A DNA stretch of 6,885 nucleotides from assembly GCA_002452635.1 (NCBI GenBank), contig DKEU01000195.1, positions 1-6,885 of the forward strand. Reading direction: 5' to 3'. This DNA comes from Desulfovibrionaceae bacterium UBA6814 (GTDB lineage: Bacteria > Desulfobacterota > Desulfovibrionia > Desulfovibrionales > Desulfovibrionaceae). Every line of letters begins with the position of its first letter. Position 1 is the stretch's first letter. A program made the position numbers and the translations under genes. Shown piece by piece: positions 1-5,095 of the stretch. The notes below the pieces were generated by a model. It ran no database searches, had not been told where the DNA came from, and worked only from the letters and a program-made list of their open reading frames with translations.

Positions 1-1
1 C

Positions 2-358
2 GCGCACGGCGCGGGCCAGGTGGCGGCCTTCGTGGTGGGGTTGGGGTACGTGCCCCTCTCGCCGGTGGTCTTCCTGGTGGAGAGCGGGTTGGCCGAGCAG
101 GAGCGGCAACAGGTGGCGGAGGACGCCCGGGCCAGGGGCGTGCCCGAACCCGACCGGGGCGCGGTGGAGACCACCTGGGAGGAGTACAAGCTCCGCTACG
201 GGCGGCTCTGGGACCGGATGGCCGGACCCGCCGGGGACCGGACGCCCGAGGCCTACGTGGTTGAGGAGTGTTACCTGGAGCGGCCCGGCAGCGGCGAGGT
301 GCTGGAGGTGGTCCGTCGCCGCGCGGCGAGGGCAGGCGCAAAATCCGGAGGCTCATGA
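2..358 (+). CDS. Hypothetical protein, C-terminal part (5' end outside window)
   Basis: An open frame runs from the window edge to a TGA at 356-358, giving about 118 residues. No in-frame stop lies upstream within the window, so the gene probably begins before it; a GTG at 20 is the first possible start inside. The visible N-terminal part is hydrophobic (about residues 6-29, with AAFVVGLGYVPLSPVVFLVE), which could be a membrane or buried segment. The rest is charged and soluble-looking (WEEYKLRYGRLWDRM, then EAYVVEECYLERP) with a basic tail. I do not recognise the family and assign no function. Its stop overlaps the ATGATG start of the next gene, so the two are probably co-transcribed and translationally coupled. 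Coding is supported by this tight junction and by ordinary amino-acid composition. Confidence 0.6.
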   Translation, partial: AHGAGQVAAFVVGLGYVPLSPVVFLVESGLAEQERQQVAEDARARGVPEPDRGAVETTWEEYKLRYGRLWDRMAGPAGDRTPEAYVVEECYLERPGSGEVLEVVRRRAARAGAKSGGS

Positions 359-834
359 TGCTGGACGAGAGAATGGACGCCAAGGCCGCCCGGCGGGTGG
401 ACCCGCCCGGCCAGGAGGAGTTCGCCTCCCTGCGGGAGATTCCCTTCTTCGACATCTTCACCAAGGACGCGGACCTGGCCCTCATCGTGCGCAAGGGGGA
501 GTGGCTCCGGGTGGAGCCGGGCACGGCGCTGGTGCGCGAGGGCGACCTGGAGCACGACTTCTTCGTGCTGGTCTCGGGTTCGGCCCGGGTGGCCAAGGCC
601 GGCCGCGAACTGGCCCGCTTCGGCCGGGGCGACATCTTCGGCGAGATGGGGGCCCTGCTCTTCGAGAAGCGCACGGCCACGGTCACGGCCGAGGAGCCCT
701 GCCTGGTCTTCCGGCTGCACATCGCCTCCCTGAACAAGCTCTCCCTGGGCACGGTCTTTCCCATGCTGGTCCACTTCTACCGGGCCACCGCCCGGCGGCT
801 CATGGCGGCCGACGACGCCCTGGCCATGACCTGA
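355..834 (+). CDS. Stand-alone cyclic nucleotide-binding domain protein (Crp/PKA-R type cNMP domain)
   Basis: This is a small protein (159 aa from ATG 355, 158 aa from ATG 358) made almost entirely of one cNMP-binding beta-barrel. Residues about 25-125 follow the family pattern: REIPFFDIF entry helix, VREGD, FFVLVSGSARV, then the phosphate-binding cassette FGEMGALLFEKRTATV at 95-110. The cassette's ligand-contacting Glu97 and Arg106 are both present, so cAMP or cGMP binding is plausible. There is no helix-turn-helix, kinase or cyclase domain; only a helical tail (about 130-159) follows, so it is not a Crp/Fnr transcription factor. GGAGG at 347-351 sits 6 nt before ATG 358 and 3 nt before ATG 355; the 358 start is slightly favoured by spacing. 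The start overlaps the upstream gene's TGA, implying coupling. What it regulates is not visible. Confidence 0.87.
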   Translation: MMLDERMDAKAARRVDPPGQEEFASLREIPFFDIFTKDADLALIVRKGEWLRVEPGTALVREGDLEHDFFVLVSGSARVAKAGRELARFGRGDIFGEMGALLFEKRTATVTAEEPCLVFRLHIASLNKLSLGTVFPMLVHFYRATARRLMAADDALAMT

Positions 835-980
835 TACCACGTTGCGTTGGAAGAACGCAGCTTGGTATCGCGCGCCAGGACGGCGCGCCAGGGGCGAAGC
901 CCATGCGAGGCCGGGCGAAACCGCGTTTTCGCCGGGCCGAGGCGAGCAAAACCCAGGACGGGTTTAGATCGCAACTTGGT
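833..980. repeat. Intergenic block of nested inverted repeats (REP/BIME-like element or structured RNA)
   Basis: The block begins within the stop codon of the cNMP gene. Hairpin 1 pairs 833-848 with 854-869 (14 of 16 Watson-Crick, loop GGAAG). Hairpin 2 pairs 870-876 with 882-888 (7 bp, loop AGGAC). A short GGGC-GAA-GCCC lies at 892-902. Hairpin 4 pairs 909-920 with 927-938 (11 of 12). Hairpin 5 pairs 949-954 with 960-965 (6 bp, loop AGGAC). The outer arm 836-846 can instead pair with 970-980 (10 of 11), closing the whole block. The nonamer CCAGGACGG occurs twice (875-883 and 953-961), at the apex of hairpins with different stems. None of the hairpins has a T tract, so an intrinsic terminator is unlikely. 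A dispersed intergenic repeat is the simplest reading; a structured RNA is the alternative. Confidence 0.75.
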
Positions 981-995
981 CTGAGGCGGCTGGGA

Positions 996-1023
996 TTGAA
1001 ATCTTCGGCCGGGAGCGTATAAG
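996..1023 (+). promoter_or_regulatory. Sigma70-like promoter of the ferredoxin operon
   Basis: TTGAAA at 996-1001 (5 of 6 to TTGACA) and TATAAG at 1018-1023 (5 of 6 to TATAAT) are separated by 16 nt. This is a strong match for such a GC-rich region and points toward the ferredoxin gene. Transcription would start near 1030, leaving a leader of about 90 nt before ATG 1120. It lies directly after the inverted-repeat block. Predicted from sequence only. Confidence 0.65.
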
Positions 1024-1029
1024 GGAAAC

Positions 1030-1082
1030 GCCGGGGCACTCCCGGCTCGGGGTGGTTGCCCGCCGGAGCCTGTCTCCGGCGG
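1030..1082 (+). promoter_or_regulatory. Two hairpins in the ferredoxin mRNA leader
   Basis: Two consecutive perfect hairpins fall between the predicted transcription start and the ribosome-binding site. The first pairs GCCGGG 1030-1035 with CCCGGC 1041-1046 (loop GCACT). The second pairs CCGCCGGAG 1060-1068 with CTCCGGCGG 1074-1082 (9 bp, loop CCTGT). Neither is followed by a T run, so they are not good intrinsic terminators. They may stabilise the 5' end of the mRNA or act in regulation; no known riboswitch class is recognised. Confidence 0.5.
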
Positions 1083-1119
1083 CTTCATGTGTCGGAACTC
1101 TTGCCAGGGAGGTGAGCCT

Positions 1120-1302
1120 ATGGCCATCGTCATCAACGATGAAGAGTGCATCGGCTGCGGAACCTGCGCCGAACTGTGCCCGGACGTGTTCGAGATGAAC
1201 GAGGAGGAGGAAAAGGCCAAGGTCAAGGCCCCGGACTCGGACGCGGACTGCGTGAACGAGGCCATCGATTCCTGCCCGGTGGAGGCCATTTCCAAGGAAT
1301 AG
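1120..1302 (+). CDS. Ferredoxin, [4Fe-4S]/[3Fe-4S] type (Desulfovibrio gigas ferredoxin-like)
   Basis: This is a 60-aa soluble cytoplasmic electron carrier, very acidic as usual for the family. Cysteines are at 10, 13, 16, 20, 44 and 52. CIGCGTC plus Cys52-Pro supplies the four positions of a single cubane (10, 13, 16, 52). In D. gigas ferredoxin the residues equivalent to Cys20 and Cys44 form a disulfide when the 3Fe-4S form is present, and both are kept here. The stretches CPDVFEMNEE and AIDSCPVEAI resemble that protein closely, as I recall it. The length matches single-cluster ferredoxins (58-64 aa). The start at ATG 1120 is fixed by AGGGAGGTGA at 1106-1115. In sulfate reducers such ferredoxins serve pyruvate oxidation and hydrogenase or sulfite-reductase electron flow. 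It is the first gene after the predicted promoter; the next gene starts 28 nt downstream. Confidence 0.95.
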   Translation: MAIVINDEECIGCGTCAELCPDVFEMNEEEEKAKVKAPDSDADCVNEAIDSCPVEAISKE

Positions 1303-1330
1303 GTCCCGCGCAACCATGGAGGCTGCCGCC

Positions 1331-1726
1331 ATGCACGACCTCATCCCCACGGCGCTCATGCGCCGCACTGCCATGCTTCTGATCGCGGTCATGGCCCTCC
1401 TGGCTTCGGTACCCCGGGCCGAGGCGTCCTTCGTCCCCACCGGGCTGTCCCAGGCCGCGGTCCACGCCCAGGATTTGGCCACGGTGCAGAAGGCCCTGGA
1501 GCACAAAGCCGTGACCGAGCGCCTGGCCGCCCTGGGCTACACCCAGGAGGAGGTCTCCTCCCGGCTGGCCCTGCTCTCGGATGACGAACTGCACCGCCTC
1601 GCCGGCCAGCTCGATGCGCTGGGCGCGGGCGGAGACGGGCTCGGCTTGGTCATCGCCGTGCTCGTCATCGTGGTTTTGGTGCTGCTCATCCTCAAGCTCT
1701 CGGACAAGACCATCACCGTCAACTGA
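1331..1726 (+). CDS. PA2779-family protein: signal peptide, soluble helical region, Gly-Gly, C-terminal membrane helix
   Basis: This is a protein of 131 aa from ATG 1331. That start is chosen because TGGAGG at 1317-1322 lies 8 nt upstream; the in-frame ATG at 1316 has no ribosome-binding site. Residues 10-32 look like a Sec signal peptide (RR, hydrophobic core, likely cleavage after PRAEA before Ser33). Residues 36-98 are helical: GLSQAAVHAQDLATVQKAL, then VTERLAALGYTQEEVSSRLA and LSDDELHRLAGQLDAL. Gly100-Gly101 follow, then a very hydrophobic helix at about 104-122 and a short tail ending TITVN. The pattern (GLS, RLxxLG, RLxxLSDxEL, AGG, membrane helix) is what I associate with the uncharacterised PA2779 family. 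The protein would sit in the inner membrane facing the periplasm. Its TGA (1724-1726) overlaps the next ATG by one base. No function is established. Confidence 0.8.
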   Translation: MHDLIPTALMRRTAMLLIAVMALLASVPRAEASFVPTGLSQAAVHAQDLATVQKALEHKAVTERLAALGYTQEEVSSRLALLSDDELHRLAGQLDALGAGGDGLGLVIAVLVIVVLVLLILKLSDKTITVN

Positions 1727-2298
1727 TGCCCAGACTGGACAGGGACCGCCCGGACACCGCGGGGCCGCGGGGCCGGGCGGTCCTCTTCTGGGCCGCCGGG
1801 ATGCTGCTGGCGGCCTGCGCATCCCTGCCGCCGGGCTTCGCCCCGCCGGCGGGCGGCGGGCAGGTCCCGGGCGTGCCCTTTCATCCCCAGGAGGACTTGC
1901 AGTGCGGCCCGGCCTCCCTGGCCGGGGTGCTCAACTTCCTGGGCGACCCGGTGACCCCGGACCAGATCGCGGCCCAGGTGTTCCGGCCCGACCTGCGGGG
2001 CAGCGTGAGCCTGGACCTGGCCCTGTACCCGCGCACCCGTGGATTCGCCACCCGCTTCTTCCGGGGGACGCCCGGGGACCTGGTGGCCGCGGTGGATGCG
2101 GGCCGGCCCCTGGTGCTCATGCTGGACCAGGGCCTGGGCGGGGTGAAGGTGCTGCACTATGTGGTGCTCACCGGCTACCGGCCCGAGGGGGTGGTGGTGA
2201 ACTCCGGCCGCAGCCAAGGCGTGGTCCTTTCCTGGGCCGGCTTCCTGGCTGACTGGGCCGGGACGGGCAACTGGACCCTGGAGGTGACCCGGCCGTGA
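1726..2298 (+). CDS. PA2778-type C39-like cysteine peptidase, predicted lipoprotein
   Basis: This is a 190-aa protein with an arginine-bearing N-region, a hydrophobic stretch at 18-30 and a lipobox LAAC with Cys31 as the likely lipidated residue, so it should be exported and membrane-anchored. The rest (about 46-187) is a papain-fold C39-like domain: VPFHPQEDLQCGPASLAGVL contains the catalytic Cys60 with Gln55 placed for the oxyanion hole; LHYVVLTGY gives His144; VVNSGRSQG gives Asn159 at the third catalytic position. It has no ABC transporter or membrane domain, unlike bacteriocin-exporter C39 domains. The start has no Shine-Dalgarno and overlaps the upstream stop as TGATG, so translation is probably coupled. 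It matches the N-terminal half of PA2778-type proteins, which I recall as carrying TPRs in the same chain; here the TPRs are in the next gene. The substrate is unknown. Confidence 0.82.
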   Translation: MPRLDRDRPDTAGPRGRAVLFWAAGMLLAACASLPPGFAPPAGGGQVPGVPFHPQEDLQCGPASLAGVLNFLGDPVTPDQIAAQVFRPDLRGSVSLDLALYPRTRGFATRFFRGTPGDLVAAVDAGRPLVLMLDQGLGGVKVLHYVVLTGYRPEGVVVNSGRSQGVVLSWAGFLADWAGTGNWTLEVTRP

Positions 2299-2765
2299 GG
2301 CGTGCGTCCCGATTTCTCGCCCTTTCGGTCCTGGCGGCCCTGTGCCTGTGGGCCGCGGGCTGTTCCCTGCCGCGCATCGCGGTGCACGACGACCCCTTGT
2401 CCCCGGCCGAGCACCTGCAACTGGGCCAGGCCTACGAGGCCAAGGGCGAGGCCGAGGCCGCGGCCCGGGAATACGAGCTGGCCGCCCGCCGCCTGCCCGC
2501 CGCCCGGCTCTACCTGGGCAACGTGCGCTTCGGCCAGGGCCGGCTGGACCAAGCCGAGGCGGCCTACCGCGAGGTAATCCGTACAGCTCCTGACAATGCG
2601 GAGGCGTACAACAACCTGGCGTGGCTGCTGTATACCAGGCAGGAAAAGCTGGACGAGGCCGAGGAGCTGGCCGCCAAGGCGGTGGCGCTGGAGCCGGGGC
2701 GAGCCGCGTTCCGGGACACCCTGGAGCAGGTGCGCCGGGCTCGGGCCGGGTTCAGCCCAGGCTGA
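2295..2765 (+). CDS. TPR-repeat lipoprotein
   Basis: This is a 156-aa protein starting at GTG 2295, supported by GGAGGTGA at 2280-2287 and a GTGA overlap with the preceding TGA (2296-2298). The N-terminus is a lipoprotein signal (MRR, hydrophobic 8-21, AAGC with Cys23), placing it at the membrane facing the periplasm. Three tetratricopeptide repeats follow: about 37-69 (HLQLGQAYEAKGEAEAAARE), 71-100 (RLYLGNVRFGQGRLDQAEAA) and 102-134 (AEAYNNLAWLL through AVALEP). TPRs bind peptides or partner proteins. Given the coupling to the C39-like peptidase, this protein is likely its partner or substrate receptor; that is inference. The gene ends inside the 3' end of the convergent cupin gene (14-bp overlap). 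The third repeat is a little less GC-biased than its surroundings, which I do not regard as evidence of transfer. Confidence 0.88.
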   Translation: MRRASRFLALSVLAALCLWAAGCSLPRIAVHDDPLSPAEHLQLGQAYEAKGEAEAAAREYELAARRLPAARLYLGNVRFGQGRLDQAEAAYREVIRTAPDNAEAYNNLAWLLYTRQEKLDEAEELAAKAVALEPGRAAFRDTLEQVRRARAGFSPG

Positions 2766-2766
2766 A
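2751..2766. other. Palindrome carrying both stop codons of the convergent genes
   Basis: TTCAGCC (2751-2757) and GGCTGAA (2760-2766) form a perfect 7-bp inverted repeat around CA. The plus-strand TGA (2763-2765) and the minus-strand TGA (2754-2752) occupy mirror positions in it. In RNA it could fold on both strands as a 6-bp stem with a CCAG/CTGG loop, but neither side has a T tract. It may be a weak bidirectional terminator or attenuate read-through; the stem is short, so confidence in a function is low. Confidence 0.4.
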
Positions 2767-3294
2767 GCGTTTGATGAACCGTTCCTCCAGGCCGCGCAGG
2801 TAGTCCCGGGCCTGGGCCGTGTCCGGCCGGGGCGCCCACGGGGCGAAGTCCTTGTCGTCCACCGCGGCGTACGGGCCGTTCTTGACCTCGTAGAGCACCG
2901 TGTCCGGGGCCAGGCAGACCAGGGTGTGCCAGGCCCCGGCCCGGATGTCCACGCCCAGGACCCCGGCCTCCCGGTCCAGCAGGACCAGGTTCTCGTCCGC
3001 CAGGGTCCCGTCCTCCTCGAACACCGCGATGCCGGCCCGGCCGGCCAGCAGCACGAAGCCCTCGTCCTTGGCCGGGGAGAGGTGGCGGTGCGGCCGGCCG
3101 TAGGTGCCGGGCTGCAGCGCGTTGAGCATGCGCTGCAGCAGCGCCCCGTCCTCCTGGTGGAAGCAGTGGATCTCGCGCAGCCGCGCGTTGGCCGCGGCGT
3201 CCCGGGCCTTCTGTTGGAGAAGCGTGAGGTCGAGGGCGGCCCAGGGTCCGGGTTCGGCCCGGGTGGCCAGGGGGGAGACGCGGAAGAGGGCCAT
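2752..3294 (-). CDS. WbuC-family cupin-fold metalloprotein
   Basis: This is a 180-aa protein with a single cupin barrel. The N-terminal part (about 20-62) has the family's ARLREIHCFHQ and LLQRMLNALQPGTY. Cupin motif 1 follows as PHRH (His69, His71) with Glu78, and motif 2 as AWHT (His123). These are the metal ligands. The C-terminal GPYAAVDDKDFAPWAP block is characteristic of WbuC-like proteins, which occur near surface-polysaccharide genes in enterobacteria; their chemistry is not firmly known. At 180 aa it is slightly longer than the usual 140-160, with extra residues at both ends. ATG at 3294 overlaps the cheX TGA as TGATG, and AAGGG lies just upstream. It is the last gene of the minus-strand run. 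Soluble and cytoplasmic. A metal-dependent sugar or small-molecule role is likely, but its tie to chemotaxis is unclear. Confidence 0.87.
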   Translation of the reverse strand: MALFRVSPLATRAEPGPWAALDLTLLQQKARDAAANARLREIHCFHQEDGALLQRMLNALQPGTYGRPHRHLSPAKDEGFVLLAGRAGIAVFEEDGTLADENLVLLDREAGVLGVDIRAGAWHTLVCLAPDTVLYEVKNGPYAAVDDKDFAPWAPRPDTAQARDYLRGLEERFIKRFSLG

Positions 3295-3821
3295 CAGCCC
3301 TTGCCGCCGTAATCCTTGGATACCCCGGCCACGTCGGCGAAGGACACCTCCACCACCAGGTCCCCGCCCTCGGTGGAGAAGGGGATGGACAGGATGGGGG
3401 AGCCGCTCACGTGGGACAGGCGGTGGCCCTTGCCCATGATCACCGAGGGGGTGGAGGCCGAGAAGTTCAGGCCCTGCTGGGACAGGTGCATGCGGGCCTG
3501 GCCCGCGATCATGTTGGTGAGCTCGCCCACCGCGTCGGCGATGTCGTCGTTCAGGTCGGTGTAGCTCTCGTGCAGCATGTTGTTCACGATGAGCAGGATC
3601 GCGCCCTTGGTCAGGGTCAGGGACATGGTGCCCGCGCTCTGGCCGGTGATGCCGATGATGCCGGTCACGTCGCCGGTGGCGGTGCGGGAGGTGTTCACGT
3701 AGGGCTTGCCCGGCTTGCCCTCCACGTTGGCCATGGTGCCGAGCACCGAGACCACCGCCTCCAGGAAGGGGTTGATGAAGCCGACGTCGTAGCGGATGGG
3801 CTTGGGTTTGCTGGCGGTCAC
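3294..3821 (-). CDS. cheX: CheX-like chemotaxis phosphatase (CheC/CheX/FliY family)
   Basis: This is a 175-aa cytoplasmic protein. RYDVGFINPFLEAVVSVLGT at 10-29 is the typical CheX N-terminal helix, and the central strand region contains GDVTGIIGITGQSAGTMSL. The phosphatase signature ExxN is in VGELTNMIAGQAR (Glu100, Asn103), the residues this family uses to hydrolyse CheY-P. HxSGSPILSIPF and VVEVSFADV complete the alpha/beta fold. Only one ExxN is present, as in CheX rather than CheC. No FliY or CheY domain is attached. The start is GTG 3821; there is no convincing Shine-Dalgarno, and the upstream HDOD gene ends 23 nt away, so re-initiation is likely. Neighbours cheR and an MCP support a role in adaptation or signal termination. 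No cheY, cheA or cheW is seen in the window, so its CheY partner must be elsewhere. Confidence 0.88.
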   Translation of the reverse strand: MTASKPKPIRYDVGFINPFLEAVVSVLGTMANVEGKPGKPYVNTSRTATGDVTGIIGITGQSAGTMSLTLTKGAILLIVNNMLHESYTDLNDDIADAVGELTNMIAGQARMHLSQQGLNFSASTPSVIMGKGHRLSHVSGSPILSIPFSTEGGDLVVEVSFADVAGVSKDYGGKG

Positions 3822-3844
3822 TGGTTGCGGGGGGCCGGAGGAGG

Positions 3845-5068
3845 CTAGCGCAGGAACACGGACGAGAGTTCCGCCATGGAGCGGTCGTGGATGTCCATGA
3901 GCTTGCCGAGCACTCCGGTGTCGAGGCCGAGCAGGGCGGTGGCCTCCTGTTCCTGGCCCGGGAGCACGTACGTCCCGCCCTCGGACACTGCCGCGGCGTG
4001 GGCCAGGTTGTCCGCCAGTTGCACCACCGCCGCGTCCCGCGGCTGCGGGGAGAGGTCCGGGGCGTGGTGGAAGGCGATGGCCGCGGTGAGGGTTTCCGGG
4101 AACTTCCAGGAATTGAGAAGCGCCCAGGCGACCTCGGCGTGGTCATAGCCCAGGACCCGGCGCTCCGCAACCACCAGGGGGAGCATGTTGTGGCGGGCGA
4201 AGAGCATGGCCTCCACCGAGGCGTAGGGCAGGTTCTTGAACACGATGAGCCGGCCCGCGTCGTGCAGCAGCCCCGCGGTGAAGAACCGGTCCGGGGGCAG
4301 GCCCGGGATCCGGGAGGCCACCAGCCGGGCGAAGATGCCGCAACTCAGGGAGTGCCGCCAGAAGGTCTGCATGTCCATGAGCTCGCGCGGGATGTCCTTG
4401 AAGAAATTGATGGCCGTGATGCCGAGGGCCAGGTTGGACAGCTCGTTCGCGCCCACCAGGGAGATGGCCCGGGCCACCGAGTCCACGGTGGCGGACAGGC
4501 CGTAGAAGGGGCTGTTCACCAGCTTGAGCAGCTTGGCGGACAGGGCCACGTCGCTCTCCACCACCCGGGCCACGTCGTTGGCCGAACTGGTGGGCGAGTC
4601 CAGCACCTCCTTGATGCGGAAGTAGACGTCCGGGAAGGAGGCCAGCTCGTTCTCGTGGTCCACGATGTCCTGGGGCAGGCCCGCGTCCTTGTGGAACAGA
4701 TCTGAGAGGTGCTCCACGTTCCTGGCCATGAGCTCGTCCGCGCAGGGGATGAGCCAGCCCTGGTCCAGGGCCGCCCGGGTGCGCCGCGCGCTGGCGTTGA
4801 ACAGGGCCTCCATGGCCGGGTTGTCCGCGTCCACGTAGAAGTAGAAGCGCCGGGCGTGGTTCACGGCCAGGCTGTCCAGGAATTCCGGGTCCGGCAGGTT
4901 GCCGGGAACCCGGATGAAGACCTGCTCCACGCCCATGTCCCGGAGGGTGGCGATGTGCTCCGCGTCGAGCTCCTGCCCGGCGGCGAACAGCACGCTGCCG
5001 TCGGTCCCGTTCAGGTTCTTGGCCAGAACCATGCCGGGTTCGAGGTATTCGGTGCAGAGCCTGTACAC
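3845..5068 (-). CDS. HDOD-domain signalling protein with HD-GYP-like N-terminal segment
   Basis: This is a 407-aa protein starting at GTG 5068, with GGAGGA 4 nt upstream. Residues 1-55 (YLEPGMVLAKNL, DGSVLFAAGQEL, IATLRDMGVEQVFIRV) resemble the segment that often precedes HD-GYP phosphodiesterase domains. Residues 75-135 are a charged helical linker. An HDOD domain spans about 140-340: SSANDVARVVESDVALSAKL, KLVNSPFYG, then WRHSLSCGIFA (His239), GLLHDAGRL (His269-Asp270), YDHAEVAWALLNSWKFP (His310) and FHHAPD (His334, His335). Many HD residues are kept, but there is no GYP motif. HDOD proteins are usually regulatory adaptors, with links to c-di-GMP, motility and stress control. It lies between cheR (27-nt gap) and cheX (23-nt gap), so a role in the same chemosensory output is likely, though the mechanism is unknown. 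No membrane segment is seen. Confidence 0.9.
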   Translation of the reverse strand: MYRLCTEYLEPGMVLAKNLNGTDGSVLFAAGQELDAEHIATLRDMGVEQVFIRVPGNLPDPEFLDSLAVNHARRFYFYVDADNPAMEALFNASARRTRAALDQGWLIPCADELMARNVEHLSDLFHKDAGLPQDIVDHENELASFPDVYFRIKEVLDSPTSSANDVARVVESDVALSAKLLKLVNSPFYGLSATVDSVARAISLVGANELSNLALGITAINFFKDIPRELMDMQTFWRHSLSCGIFARLVASRIPGLPPDRFFTAGLLHDAGRLIVFKNLPYASVEAMLFARHNMLPLVVAERRVLGYDHAEVAWALLNSWKFPETLTAAIAFHHAPDLSPQPRDAAVVQLADNLAHAAAVSEGGTYVLPGQEQEATALLGLDTGVLGKLMDIHDRSMAELSSVFLR

Positions 5069-5095
5069 AGCGTCCTCCGTGTCCGTCCCTGGGCC

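Noticed and set aside
268..354. ATG at 268 as an earlier start of the cNMP-domain gene
   Set aside because: The added 29 residues lie entirely inside the preceding gene, have no Shine-Dalgarno and are Arg/Gly-rich. GGAGG at 347-351 marks the 355/358 start.
833..869. Hairpin as an intrinsic terminator of the cNMP gene
   Set aside because: The stem is long, but it is followed by GCGCGCC instead of a T tract.
1087..1119. ATG at 1087 as the ferredoxin start
   Set aside because: It would place the strong AGGGAGGTGA inside the coding region and add MCRNSCQGGEP, which is absent from this ferredoxin type.
777..1313. Minus-strand open frames across the gene-free stretch and the ferredoxin
   Set aside because: They translate the inverted-repeat block and the antisense of the ferredoxin; they have no start signals or recognisable domains, and open frames are common by chance at this GC content.
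1316..1330. ATG at 1316 as the start of the PA2779-type gene
   Set aside because: No ribosome-binding site precedes it, whereas TGGAGG at 1317-1322 is correctly spaced for ATG 1331.
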